DNA of 64,000 nt from Mycolicibacterium frederiksbergense (GCF_029893345.1 NZ_JARXVE010000008.1:1-64000); one strand, 5' to 3'; counted from the stretch's first letter, positions 42,119-51,398 are shown. The notes: generated from the sequence alone by a model not told the origin. Numbers and translations: made by a program.

Positions 42119-43609
42119 ATGACGGATATGGGCGAGGCGTGTGTGCGCGACGAGCTGCGAACCCTGTTCCTGTTCGAGCATCTCTCCGACGAGCAACTCG
42201 ACACGTTGTGCCAGGCCGGAAGCATCGAGACGTTTCCGCCAGGCCTGATCGTCACCGAGGGCGACCCGGCCACCTGCTTCTATGTGTTGATCGACGGCGC
42301 ATTGGTGATGTCGAAGCGTTCCGGCGGCGTAGACATCCAGACCAGCCGGACCTCCCAGCAAGGGGTGTACTTCGGCGCCTGGTCGGCCTACATCCCCGGC
42401 GAAGAACACATCTATGAGGCGTCGGTGCGCCTGACCAAGCCGTCGCGGGTATTCGTCCTGGACGCCAATGCATTCGCATCGTTCATGCAATCCCAGTTCC
42501 CGATGGCGGTGCACCTGCTCGAAGGCCACATGGTCGGCGGGCGCCGGCAGCGCCAGATCATCGGTCAGCGGGAGAAGCTGCTGGCGCTGGGCACCATCAC
42601 CGCGGGGCTGACCCATCAGCTCAACAATCCGGCCGCGGCCACCGCCCGGGCCGTGGCCGACCTTCGCGAGGGTTCGGGCAAGATGCGCCACAAACTGGCG
42701 ATGTTGGCCGAGGGCAAGTTCACCCCGCAGGCGCTGCGCACGCTGGTGACCATCCAGGACGAGGTGGCCGAGCAGGTCGCCAAGAGCAAGAGGTTGGAGC
42801 TCACCGCCCTGGAGACGGCCGACCGCGAGGACGAGCTCGGTGACTGGCTCGAGGAGCACGAGATCGCATTCGCCTGGGACTACGCCCCTACGTTCGTCGA
42901 GGTCGGGCTCGACATCGATTGGCTGGAACGGATATCGGCATCTCTCGAGGATGAACTCAAAGACGGGGAGCCGTCTGCGTCTTTGCAGGCCGCCCTCGGC
43001 TGGCTGAAGTACACCATCGACACCGAGTTGCGGATGATTGAGATCGCCGAGGCAAGCAAGCGGATCTCGGCGCTGCTGGCCGATGCCAAGCAGTATTCGC
43101 AGATGGACCGCGGTTCCTACCAGAGCGCCGACGTGCACGAACTGCTGCACAGCACCATGATGATGTTCGGCGACAAGGTCGGTAAGGACAAGCCGATCAG
43201 CCTGATCAAGGACCTGGACAAATCGTTGCCCGAGTTGCATTGCTACCCAGGCGATCTCAATCAGGTGTGGACCAACATCATCGACAACGCGATCCAGGCC
43301 ATGGGCGGGCGCGGCACGCTGACGCTGCGCACCTGCCGGGAGACCGACGACATGATCCGGGTGGAGATCTGCGACGACGGGCCGGGCATTCCCGCCGAAG
43401 ACATCGGCCGGATCTTCACCCCGTTCTTCACCACCAAGCCGTTCGGCGAGGGCACCGGGTTGGGCCTGGATCTGGCCTGGCGCATCGTGGTCGAGAAACA
43501 TCACGGCGATCTGCGGGTGCAGTCCGAACCGGGCAACACCCGCTTCATCGTGCTATTGCCGTTGCACGCCCCCGTACCCGAATCGCTGGTCGATTCAGAT
43601 TCGGCGTGA
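42119..43609 (+). CDS. Histidine kinase with N-terminal cyclic-nucleotide-binding-like domain
   Basis: 496 residues. A cNMP-binding-type beta barrel occupies about 12-125 (LFLFEHLSDEQLDTLC, then PPGLIVTEGDPATCFYVLID). A dimerisation helix carries the phospho-His at 166 in GTITAGLTHQLNNPAA. An additional helical insert lies at about 200-330, and the HATPase domain at about 370-490 has NIIDNAIQAMGG, DDGPGIP and GEGTGLGLDLAW boxes. There is no transmembrane segment, so the kinase is cytosolic. It most likely phosphorylates Asp69 of the reductase-fused receiver encoded upstream. Whether it binds cAMP, another nucleotide or another signal cannot be read from the sequence. Confidence 0.92.
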   Translation: MTDMGEACVRDELRTLFLFEHLSDEQLDTLCQAGSIETFPPGLIVTEGDPATCFYVLIDGALVMSKRSGGVDIQTSRTSQQGVYFGAWSAYIPGEEHIYEASVRLTKPSRVFVLDANAFASFMQSQFPMAVHLLEGHMVGGRRQRQIIGQREKLLALGTITAGLTHQLNNPAAATARAVADLREGSGKMRHKLAMLAEGKFTPQALRTLVTIQDEVAEQVAKSKRLELTALETADREDELGDWLEEHEIAFAWDYAPTFVEVGLDIDWLERISASLEDELKDGEPSASLQAALGWLKYTIDTELRMIEIAEASKRISALLADAKQYSQMDRGSYQSADVHELLHSTMMMFGDKVGKDKPISLIKDLDKSLPELHCYPGDLNQVWTNIIDNAIQAMGGRGTLTLRTCRETDDMIRVEICDDGPGIPAEDIGRIFTPFFTTKPFGEGTGLGLDLAWRIVVEKHHGDLRVQSEPGNTRFIVLLPLHAPVPESLVDSDSA

Positions 43610-43652
43610 TTCGTTCGGAATAGCCCCCGCGCACAGCTGAGTTGAGAGGTTC

Positions 43653-44487
43653 ATGACCCAGACCACAGCGGACACCAAACCCGACCTCGGCACATTCGGC
43701 GCATTCGGCCACTACTCGCAGTTCCGGCAACTGTCCCCGCAACAACTGCGGGACATCGAAGGACTCGGGTACGGCGCCATCTGGGCCGGTGGATCGCCAC
43801 CCGCCGAACTGGACTGGGTTGACCCGATCCTGGCCGCGACCACCACATTGCAGCTGGCCACCGGGCCCGATCGCCGAGTCGTTCCATCGCATCGACGCGG
43901 CCTACCCGGGCCGGTTCCTGCTCGGCATCGGCGTCGGCCACCGCGAGGCGATCGGCGAGTACCGCAAACCGCTCGACGCGCTCACCGATTATCTGGACAA
44001 ACTCGACGAGTACGGCGTGCCGCAACATCGCCGGGTGGTCGCCGCCCTCGGCCCCAAGGTGCTGCAGGTGTCGGCGGTCCGTTCCGCCGGCGCGCACCCG
44101 TACCTGACCACACCGGAGCACACCGCGCAGGCCCGCGAGCTGATCGGTCCCGACGCGTTCCTGGCCCCCGAGCACAAGGCGGTCTTGACCACCGACCAGG
44201 ACAAGGCGCGTGCGCTCGGCCGCAAGGCACTCGACATCTATCTCGGCCTGACCAACTACCTGAACAACTTCAAGCGGCTGGGTTTCACCGACGAGGATCT
44301 GGCCAAGCCGGGCAGTGATCGGTTCATCGACGCCGTGGTGGCCTATGGCACGGCGGATGACGTGGCCGCCCGACTGCGCCAGCATCGGGACGCCGGTGCC
44401 GACCACGTACCCGTGCAGGTGCTGACCTCACCGGAGAAACTGGTACCGGCACTGGCCGAACTCGCCGGGCCGCTCGGCTTGGCCTAA
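43653..44487 (+). pseudogene. Frameshifted LLM-class F420-dependent oxidoreductase
   Basis: Reading starts in one frame at 43653 (MTQTTADTKPDLGTFG) and runs to LQLATG near 43865, after which the homologous protein continues one frame over (IAESFHRIDAAYPGRFLLGI) to the stop at 44487. Against the intact paralogue at 44506-45369, the segment corresponding to VNIWTADANT is missing: between the ATG residues and the shared AESFHRI there are 29 fewer bases here. That is not a multiple of three, so the gene is broken unless this is a sequencing error. The rest, including SAGAHPYLTTPEHTAQAREL, is well conserved, so the damage is probably recent. Confidence 0.8.
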
Positions 44488-44505
44488 GAAGACAAGGACG
44501 CATCG

Positions 44506-45369
44506 ATGACCGAATCTCTCTCGTTAAAGCCGGATCTGGGTCGCTATGGGGTGTGGACCTTCGGTGCGGTGCAGCCCGGGCAGGCTGCCGAGATCGAGGA
44601 GCTGGGTTACGGCGCGGTGTGGGTGGGCGGATCCCCGGCCGCCGACCTCGCGTTCGTCGAACCCATCCTGGAGAACACCGAGCGGCTGCAGGTGGCCACC
44701 GGCATCGTCAACATCTGGACGGCCGACGCCAATACGGTCGCCGAGTCCTTTCACCGCATCGAGGCGGCCCACCCGGGCCGGTTCCTGCTCGGCATCGGGG
44801 TGGGCCATCCCGAGCACACCGACGAATACCGCAAGCCCTACGACGCGCTGGTGGAGTATCTCGATGTGCTGGATGCGGCCAAGGTGCCGACCAGTCGGCT
44901 GGTGATCGCCGCGCTGGGCGACAAGGTGCTCAAGCTCTCGGCGCAGCGCAGCGCCGGAGCGCATCCCTATCTCACGACGCCGGAACACACCGCGCATGCC
45001 CGCGAAGTGTTGGGCGAGACGGTGTTCCTGGCGCCCGAGCACAAGGTGGTGCTGAGCACCCCAGAATCTTCGGCAGCCGCAGCGGCCCGCGCGATCGGAC
45101 GCGACACGGTCGACTTCTATCTGAATCTGAGCAACTACCTAAACAACTGGCGCCGGCTCGGTTTCACCGAAGACGACATTGCCAAGCCCGGCAGCGACAA
45201 GCTGATCGACGCGGTCGTCGCGCATGGCACGGCCGATGCCATCTCCGCGCGGTTGCAGCAACATATCGCCAACGGCGCCGACCATGTCACGATCCAGGTG
45301 CTCGGCGGCTCGGACAAATTGATCCCGACGCTGACCGAGTTGGCCGGACCGCTGAGTCTCAAACGCTGA
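44506..45369 (+). CDS. LLM-class F420-dependent oxidoreductase (TIGR03620-like)
   Basis: 287 residues, similar in length to Rv3463, which occupies this place downstream of infA in M. tuberculosis. It has the luciferase-like TIM barrel with ELGYGAVWVGGSPAADLAFV, FHRIEAAHPGRFLLGIGVGH and SAGAHPYLTTPEHTAHARE. The family uses coenzyme F420 to reduce or oxidise unknown substrates. A closely related but frameshifted copy lies 18 bases upstream, indicating tandem duplication. Confidence 0.9.
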   Translation: MTESLSLKPDLGRYGVWTFGAVQPGQAAEIEELGYGAVWVGGSPAADLAFVEPILENTERLQVATGIVNIWTADANTVAESFHRIEAAHPGRFLLGIGVGHPEHTDEYRKPYDALVEYLDVLDAAKVPTSRLVIAALGDKVLKLSAQRSAGAHPYLTTPEHTAHAREVLGETVFLAPEHKVVLSTPESSAAAAARAIGRDTVDFYLNLSNYLNNWRRLGFTEDDIAKPGSDKLIDAVVAHGTADAISARLQQHIANGADHVTIQVLGGSDKLIPTLTELAGPLSLKR

Positions 45370-45394
45370 GGGGTTTGCCCGTTAGGGTTGACCC

Positions 45395-46390
45395 ATGCGG
45401 CTACTGGTCACCGGCGGCGCCGGGTTCATCGGGGCGAACTTCGTGCATCTCGCCCTTCGTGAGGCACTCACCACCTCGGTGACCGTGCTCGACGCAATGA
45501 CGTACGCGGGCAGCCAGGAGTCGTTGGCGCCGGTGGCCGACCGGATCCGGCTGGTGCAGGGCGATGTCGCCGACGCCGAGCTGGTGAACAAGTTGGTCGG
45601 CGAGGTCGACGCCGTCGTGCACTTTGCTGCCGAGACCCACGTCGACAACTCGGTGGCGAATCCGCAGCCGTTCCTGCACAGCAACGTGATCGGCACGTTC
45701 GCGATCGTGGAAGCGGTGCGCGCGCACGGCGTCCGGTTGCACCACATCTCTACCGACGAGGTGTACGGCGATCTCGAGCTCGACAGCCCGGCCCGGTTCA
45801 CCGAGGGCACGCCGTACAACCCGTCCAGCCCCTACTCGTCCACCAAGGCCGCCGCCGACCTGCTGGTACGGGCCTGGGTGCGGTCCTACGGTGTGCGCGC
45901 GACGATCTCGAACTGCTCCAACAACTACGGCCCGTATCAGCACGTGGAGAAGTTCATCCCGCGCCAGATCACCAACATCCTCACCGGCCGGCGCCCGAAG
46001 CTCTACGGCGCCGGCGCCAATGTCCGCGACTGGATCCACGTCGACGACCACAACCGGGCGGTGTGGGAGATCCTGACCAACGGACGCGTCGGGCAGACGT
46101 ACCTGATCGGCGCCGAATGCGAGCGCAACAACCTCACCGTGATGCGCACCCTGCTGCGGCTGATGGGCCGCGACCCCGACGATTTCGACCACGTCACCGA
46201 CCGGGCCGGCCACGACCTGCGCTACGCCATCGATCCCTCGACCCTGCACAACGAACTGGGTTGGGCTCCCAAACACACCGATTTCGACGAAGGCCTGGAG
46301 GCCACCATCGACTGGTATCGCGACAACGAATCCTGGTGGCGTCCCTTGAAAGACGCAGTGGAGGCCAACTACCAGAACCGCGGCCAGTGA
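45395..46390 (+). CDS. rmlB: dTDP-glucose 4,6-dehydratase
   Basis: 331 residues, an extended short-chain dehydrogenase with the NAD motif VTGGAGFIGANFVHLAL, the TDEVYGDLEL substrate segment and the YSSTKAAADLLVRAW catalytic Tyr-Lys. RmlB makes dTDP-4-keto-6-deoxyglucose for dTDP-rhamnose, which links arabinogalactan to peptidoglycan in mycobacteria. Its stop overlaps the rmlC start by four bases. rmlA and rmlD are not in the window. Confidence 0.97.
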   Translation: MRLLVTGGAGFIGANFVHLALREALTTSVTVLDAMTYAGSQESLAPVADRIRLVQGDVADAELVNKLVGEVDAVVHFAAETHVDNSVANPQPFLHSNVIGTFAIVEAVRAHGVRLHHISTDEVYGDLELDSPARFTEGTPYNPSSPYSSTKAAADLLVRAWVRSYGVRATISNCSNNYGPYQHVEKFIPRQITNILTGRRPKLYGAGANVRDWIHVDDHNRAVWEILTNGRVGQTYLIGAECERNNLTVMRTLLRLMGRDPDDFDHVTDRAGHDLRYAIDPSTLHNELGWAPKHTDFDEGLEATIDWYRDNESWWRPLKDAVEANYQNRGQ

Positions 46391-46992
46391 CCGCGCGCGA
46401 ACTGACCGTCCCCGGCGCCTGGGAGATCACCCCGACGCTGCACGGCGATGCCCGCGGGTTGTTCTTCGAGTGGTTCACCGATGCCGGGTTCGCCGAGATG
46501 ACCGGGCACCGCTTCGATCTGAGTCAGGCCAACTGCTCGGTGTCGGCGGCCGGGGTGCTGCGCGGGGTGCATTTCGCTCAGCTGCCACCCAGCCAGGCCA
46601 AGTACGTGACCTGCGTGCGTGGCGCCGTGCTGGACGTGGTGGTCGACATCCGGGTGGGTTCGCCGACCTTCGGCCAATGGGATTCGGTGCTGCTCGACGA
46701 TCGCCAGCGGCGCTCGATCTACCTTTCGGAGGGGTTGGGTCACGCCTTCCTGTCGCTGGAGGACAACTCGACGGTGATGTACCTGTGCTCGGCGCCGTAC
46801 AGCCCGGGCCGGGAGCACACCGTCCTGGCCACCGACCTGGGGATCGACTGGCCGATCGAGGGCGAGCCGGTGCTGTCCGACCGTGACGCCGCCGCCCCGA
46901 CGCTTGAGCAGGTGCGCGCCGCGGGACTGTTGCCGACCTGGGACGAGACCCGGGCGTTCGTCGACGAACTGCGCGCCCGGGTGCAGGGCTGA
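46387..46992 (+). CDS. rmlC: dTDP-4-dehydrorhamnose 3,5-epimerase
   Basis: 201 residues from a GTG overlapping the rmlB stop (GTGA). Cupin-fold epimerase with GDARGLFFEWFTDAGF, the catalytic His in LRGVHFAQLPPSQAKYVTC and the VVDIRVGSPTFGQW segment. It epimerises C3 and C5 of the RmlB product. Corresponds to Rv3465. It converges with the DUF302 gene 16 bases away. Confidence 0.97.
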   Translation: MTARELTVPGAWEITPTLHGDARGLFFEWFTDAGFAEMTGHRFDLSQANCSVSAAGVLRGVHFAQLPPSQAKYVTCVRGAVLDVVVDIRVGSPTFGQWDSVLLDDRQRRSIYLSEGLGHAFLSLEDNSTVMYLCSAPYSPGREHTVLATDLGIDWPIEGEPVLSDRDAAAPTLEQVRAAGLLPTWDETRAFVDELRARVQG

Positions 46993-47008
46993 AGCGGACC
47001 GGAAACGC

Positions 47009-47407
47009 TCAGCCCTGATCGAGTGCGTCGATGACGGCCTGCAGTTTGGTGGTGACCTGTTCGGCGACCTCCGATAGGCCGGGTGCGTCGCTGAGTTCGG
47101 CCATCAGGGCGGGATTGATGGCGTCCACGATGACGGTGTCGTTGCCGTCGGCGCGCACGACGACGTTGCACGGCAGCAGCAGCCCGATTTCGGGGTCGCT
47201 GAGCACGGCTTGATGCGCCAGGCTCGGGTTGCAGGCTCCCAGGATCAGGTAGTCAGCCATGTCGGCGTCGAGTTTGGCCTTCATGGTGGCTTTGATATCG
47301 ATCTCGGTGAGCACCCCGAAACCCTGGTCGGCCAGGGCTTTTCGGGTTTGCTCGACCGCGTCGTCGAAGGAGGTGCGCAGCCTGGTTGACAGTGCCAGCT
47401 TGGTCAT
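47009..47407 (-). CDS. DUF302 domain protein
   Basis: 132 residues, a single DUF302 domain: FDDAVEQTRKALADQGFGVL, MKAKLDADMADYLILGACNP and the GLLLPCNVVVRADGNDTVIV core. These small cytosolic proteins occur widely in bacteria; their function is not established, although the conserved Cys pair (ACNP and PCNV) hints at metal or redox binding. It stands alone in this position. Confidence 0.92.
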   Translation of the reverse strand: MTKLALSTRLRTSFDDAVEQTRKALADQGFGVLTEIDIKATMKAKLDADMADYLILGACNPSLAHQAVLSDPEIGLLLPCNVVVRADGNDTVIVDAINPALMAELSDAPGLSEVAEQVTTKLQAVIDALDQG

Positions 47408-47429
47408 CTGTCCCAGTATGCGCCGGGGG

Positions 47430-48851
47430 TCAGGTATTTCGCGCCGGTGTTGACCGGGACAAGGCCGCGCCCAGCAGTAGCCCGGCGAACGGTATCGCCG
47501 CCAGGATGGCGCTCAGCGTTGTGCTGCCACCGGTGACCAGGGTGAAGTTCGTGAGCACCAGCCACAGGCTGCCGAGCAGCCCGGCGCAGGCCAGTGCCGG
47601 GGCGATACGGGTCTGCCAGACCCGCCCGCTGGCATGCTCACGGTGCCGCGCGAAGTAGACGAGCACAGCCACCGATGTGGTGAGCATCAGCAACACCATG
47701 CCGACGGTGGCAACCCCCGCCATCGAACCGAACACGCCGACCAGCGGGTCCACCCCGAGGACCGCGAGGATCCCGACGATCACTGCCGCGGTGATGGTCT
47801 GCACCACCGAGGACCGCGCGGGCGAGCCGTGCCGGGGGTGTACCTCTGCGAGCCGGGCCGGCAGCAATCCCTTTCGGGACAAGGCGAATTGGTAGCGCGC
47901 GATGACGTTGTGGAAGGACAGCACACAGGCGAACAGGCTGGTCAGCAGCAGCACGTTGACGATGTCACGCCCGATCCGGCCCAGGTTGTCGTTGGTGGTG
48001 TCGAGCAGCATGTTGGCCTCACCGTCGAGGGTGCGCTGCGCGACCTCGGCGACCTGGTCGGGTCCGATCGCGACGACGAACGCCCAGCAGGTCAGGGCGT
48101 AGAAGCCGCCGATGATCAGCACCGCAGCGTAGGTCGCACGGGGAATGGTGCGTTCGGGGTCACGGGCCTCGTCGCGAAACACCGCGGTCGCCTCGAATCC
48201 GATGAATCCGGTGAGCGCGAACAGCACCGCGATACCGAGCACCCCGTCGGTGAAGACACCCGGCGTGAACGACGCGACGGTCAGCCCGGCCGGCCCGGGG
48301 TTGGCGACGATCACCAGATCAAGCAGCACCACAATGCCGATTTCCAGCACCAGGGCGATGCCGAGCACTTTGGCGCTCAGGTCGATATGGCGGTAACCCA
48401 GGAAGGCGACGATGGCCAGTATCGCGAATGAGTAGACCGGCCATGGGATTTGCGGACCGCCGTAGAACCGGACGGTGTCATCGATGGCCCAGCCGATGTA
48501 GCCGTAGATGCCCACCTGGATCGCGGTGTAGGCGATGAGCGCCACCGCCGCGATCCCGTTGCCCATCCGCTGGCCGATGCCCAGCGTCACGTAGGAGAAG
48601 AAGGCACCGGCCTCGGGCACGTACGGCGTCATCGCGACGAACCCGACGCTGAACACCAGCAGCACGAGTGCGGCGATGAGGAATCCGACCGGGGCGCCGG
48701 CACCGTTACCCAAACCCATTCCCAGCGGCATGTTCCCGCCGATCACGGTCAGCGGTGCGGCGGCGGCAACCACCATGAACACCACACCGATGGGGCCGAG
48801 TTTGCCCTGCAGGCGCTGCCCCGGTTCGGTGGCGACAGCTTGGTCGGTCAT
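47430..48851 (-). CDS. APC-family amino acid permease
   Basis: 473 residues from the ATG at 48851, which overlaps the peptidase stop by four bases (ATGA). About twelve transmembrane segments start with LGPIGVVFMVVAAAAPLTVI, and FALTGFIGFEATAVFRDEAR is a typical APC signature. It probably imports an amino acid or amine. Coupling to the P1-family peptidase gene upstream suggests that the two share a substrate type, for example beta-amino acid amides or short peptides. Confidence 0.9.
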   Translation of the reverse strand: MTDQAVATEPGQRLQGKLGPIGVVFMVVAAAAPLTVIGGNMPLGMGLGNGAGAPVGFLIAALVLLVFSVGFVAMTPYVPEAGAFFSYVTLGIGQRMGNGIAAVALIAYTAIQVGIYGYIGWAIDDTVRFYGGPQIPWPVYSFAILAIVAFLGYRHIDLSAKVLGIALVLEIGIVVLLDLVIVANPGPAGLTVASFTPGVFTDGVLGIAVLFALTGFIGFEATAVFRDEARDPERTIPRATYAAVLIIGGFYALTCWAFVVAIGPDQVAEVAQRTLDGEANMLLDTTNDNLGRIGRDIVNVLLLTSLFACVLSFHNVIARYQFALSRKGLLPARLAEVHPRHGSPARSSVVQTITAAVIVGILAVLGVDPLVGVFGSMAGVATVGMVLLMLTTSVAVLVYFARHREHASGRVWQTRIAPALACAGLLGSLWLVLTNFTLVTGGSTTLSAILAAIPFAGLLLGAALSRSTPARNT

Positions 48852-49960
48852 TGGCCCTCCAGCAGAAGTGCGCTGCGGAACAGTTTGTGGTCGAGTGCGT
48901 GCGCCGTGCGGCCGTCGGGGCCGGTCAGGGTCTGCGCTGCCACGAGTGCGTTGACGATGGCTTCCTCGGTGGCCTCGATGACCAGGTCGAACAGTCGCGT
49001 CATCAGCTGCGGCGCGACCATCCGCAGCTCGACTTCGGGGCGTTCGGTGTCGACGTCCTCGTCCCATGCGTACGGCGGGATGCCGCGGTTTCCGGTGGCG
49101 AAGGCCAGCATCAGGTCACCGCTGTATTGCTCACCGGTGCCGCCGAGCACCCCGACCGCCAGGGCGGCTCGCTGCGCCAGCCGAGTGCACTGGTGCGGCA
49201 GCAGCGGCGCGTCGGTGGCGACGATGACGATGATCGAACCCGACCCCGGCTCGTAGGCCCGCGGCATATCGGGGACCGGGACCTGGTCGGGTCCGATCAA
49301 CTCCCCTACCGGAATGCCATTGATCCGAAGCCGTTCCCGCCGTCCGTGGTTGGCCTGCACCAGGGTGCCGACGGTGTAGCGGCCGGTGGCGGTGTCGGTG
49401 ACCCGCGAGGCGGTGCCGACGCCGCCCTTGAAGCCGTGGCAGATCATGCCCGTTCCGCCACCGACGTTGCCCTCGGCGACCGGTCCGTCGGCTGCCGCGG
49501 CCAGCGCGGCGTGCACGTGTTCGGCACGCACGTGGTGGCCGTTGATGTCATTGAGCAACCCGTCGTAGGTTTCCCCGACCACCGGCAGCGACCAGTACAG
49601 CCCTTCACCGCGGGCCTGCACCTGCGCGTCGACCAGCGCGTCGCGGACCACCCCGACGTTGTGGGTGTTGGTGAGTCCGATCGCGGTGGTGAGTTCGCCG
49701 GATTCGCGCACCCATTCCAGTCCGGTGAGTTCACCGCTGCCGTTGAGCCGGTGCGCACCGGCGAACACCGGCTCGGTCCAGATGTCGGAATGCGGGACGA
49801 TGACGGTCACCCCGGTGTTGACGCATCCGGGCTGCTGGATCGTGGTGTGACCGACGCGCACACCTGCGACGTCGGTGATGGCGTTGTGCGGGCCGGTGGG
49901 GTGTTCCCCGATGACGACACCGAGATCCCGGGCCCGCGTCGGTTGACCTGTTCTTTTCAT
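48848..49960 (-). CDS. P1-family N-terminal nucleophile aminopeptidase (DmpA type)
   Basis: 370 residues from the ATG at 49960 (MKRTGQPTRARDLGVVIGEH), the usual size of DmpA. The family self-cleaves before a serine that becomes the catalytic nucleophile; here the site is the Gly-Ser in YEPGSGSIIVIVATDAPL. Other typical segments are NAITDVAGVRVGHTTI and GNVGGGTGMICHGFKGGVGT. Members are L-aminopeptidase/D-Ala-esterase/amidases or beta-peptidyl aminopeptidases. It forms an operon with the APC permease and is divergent from a TetR regulator 69 bases away. Confidence 0.93.
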   Translation of the reverse strand: MKRTGQPTRARDLGVVIGEHPTGPHNAITDVAGVRVGHTTIQQPGCVNTGVTVIVPHSDIWTEPVFAGAHRLNGSGELTGLEWVRESGELTTAIGLTNTHNVGVVRDALVDAQVQARGEGLYWSLPVVGETYDGLLNDINGHHVRAEHVHAALAAAADGPVAEGNVGGGTGMICHGFKGGVGTASRVTDTATGRYTVGTLVQANHGRRERLRINGIPVGELIGPDQVPVPDMPRAYEPGSGSIIVIVATDAPLLPHQCTRLAQRAALAVGVLGGTGEQYSGDLMLAFATGNRGIPPYAWDEDVDTERPEVELRMVAPQLMTRLFDLVIEATEEAIVNALVAAQTLTGPDGRTAHALDHKLFRSALLLEGQ

Positions 49961-50029
49961 GATTGGAAAATAATGGGGGTAGGGGGCGGTTAATGCAAGG
50001 GGTAAAAGCGGATCGGTAAAGATGGAGCT

Positions 50030-50641
50030 GTGGCACGGCCCAACCGACAGGCAGAACGACGCGAGGAGATCCTCGATGCGGCCATCGCGCTGATCGAGCG
50101 ACATGACCTCGCCACGCTGCGCATCGCTGACGTCGCAGCCGAGCTGGGGCTCACCGCCAACGCCGTGCGCTACTACTTCAAGGAGATGGATCAGCTGCTG
50201 TCCGAACTCGCGCAGCGCTCGGACAGCCGCTTCTACGACGCACGGCTGGCGGTGATCAAGGGCACCAACGATATTGCCGAGCAGCTGGCGTTGACCATCG
50301 CCTCCGGCCTGCCGACGGGGCCCGAGGACGCCGAGTGGCGGGCGATCTGGCGGGCCGTGCTGGCGGCCGGATTCGAACTCGACCAACGCCGCGACGTGCA
50401 GCACATCTACCACCGCCAGGTTGGCCTCTACGCCAGCATCCTCGACGCCGGCGCCGCGGACGGCTCCTTCGAACTCGGCTCCCCTGCCCGCGATATCGCC
50501 ATGACGTTGATGGCGATGGAGGACTATCTCGGGTACCGGATCGTGGCACGCGATCCTCAGATGGGTCGCGACACGGCGCTGCGACTCATGCGCGGGTATG
50601 CCGAGTTGGCCACCGGCGCGCGCCTGCCGGTGACGGTTTGA
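50030..50641 (+). CDS. TetR-family regulator next to peptidase-permease operon
   Basis: 203 residues from GTG at 50030. The N-terminal helix-turn-helix covers about 10-55 (REEILDAAIALIERHDLATL, ELGLTANAVRYYFKEMDQL). The C-terminal ligand domain resembles BetI-type regulators (MAMEDYLGYRIVARDPQMG). It is divergent from the DmpA-type peptidase and its permease, the likely targets. The stop is 4 bases from the end of the convergent ABC permease gene. Confidence 0.92.
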   Translation: MARPNRQAERREEILDAAIALIERHDLATLRIADVAAELGLTANAVRYYFKEMDQLLSELAQRSDSRFYDARLAVIKGTNDIAEQLALTIASGLPTGPEDAEWRAIWRAVLAAGFELDQRRDVQHIYHRQVGLYASILDAGAADGSFELGSPARDIAMTLMAMEDYLGYRIVARDPQMGRDTALRLMRGYAELATGARLPVTV

Positions 50642-50645
50642 GCCG

Positions 50646-51398
50646 TCAGGTGTTCTTGGCTATGAAGCGGTGGAACAACGGCCAGGCAAGGGCCAGGTTG
50701 TAGAGCACGCCGCCGGCCAGGTACGGCCACCACGTGCCATGGTCACTGGCCACCCAGAATGCTTTGGCCGCCCAGTACGGCGGCAATACGCCGAACGCGA
50801 GTTGCCAAGGCGAGTCGATGAACCAGGGCAAGCACGGCAATCCCGCAATCAGCATGCCCAGCGCACGCACCATGGCAATTCCCTGAATCTTGTTGCCGGC
50901 CAAAGCAACGATCAGCAACAACGTCACCACAGCGGACAATCCGGCGACCATTCCGATCGGCATCAGCACCGCGACCATTCCAGGCGCCAGGATCCCGCTG
51001 AACGACATCGTCGCGACCACGTAGACCGTTGTGACCACCATGACCGTTGCGGCACGGTAGGCGAAGAACGTCGACATCGGCACCGGCGTCACACGCAGCG
51101 CTGCCAGCGTGCCCGCATCGACCTCGTCGAGCACCAAGAACGCCCCAAGCGCACCGGCGATGATGATGCTGGTAAGCAACAGAAACGCGGTGAGCACCAA
51201 CGGGTAGTACGGCACCAGATCGAAACCGTAACGGCGCTCAAGCATTTCGGCGACCGCCGGGGTGAGGATCGCCACCCCCGCCGTCCAGATCACCGGAGCG
51301 AGTATGAGCATCACCAGCAGCGGGTCACGGTAGGTTCCGCGAATGTCATTGCGGCCGAATGCGGCCAGCGCCTTCCGCGTGGTCAATCCTTGGGTCAT
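50646..51398 (-). CDS. ABC exporter permease 2 (Rv2686c-like)
   Basis: 250 residues with about six transmembrane segments (LILAPVIWTAGVAILTPAVA, LVLTAFLLLTSIIIAGALGA and others), no signal peptide. It overlaps the upstream permease gene by four bases. Size, order and partner genes match the three-gene Rv2686c-Rv2687c-Rv2688c system described as a fluoroquinolone exporter in M. tuberculosis (252, 240 and 301 residues as I recall). Drug specificity here is an inference. Confidence 0.85.
   Translation of the reverse strand: MTQGLTTRKALAAFGRNDIRGTYRDPLLVMLILAPVIWTAGVAILTPAVAEMLERRYGFDLVPYYPLVLTAFLLLTSIIIAGALGAFLVLDEVDAGTLAALRVTPVPMSTFFAYRAATVMVVTTVYVVATMSFSGILAPGMVAVLMPIGMVAGLSAVVTLLLIVALAGNKIQGIAMVRALGMLIAGLPCLPWFIDSPWQLAFGVLPPYWAAKAFWVASDHGTWWPYLAGGVLYNLALAWPLFHRFIAKNT

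Noticed and set aside
41477..43504. A 675-codon minus-strand open frame opposite the redox fusion and kinase
   Set aside because: It spans two genes with clear domains on the other strand and has biased, low-information composition. Similar shadows at 55725-57323 and 57335-59464 were rejected for the same reason.
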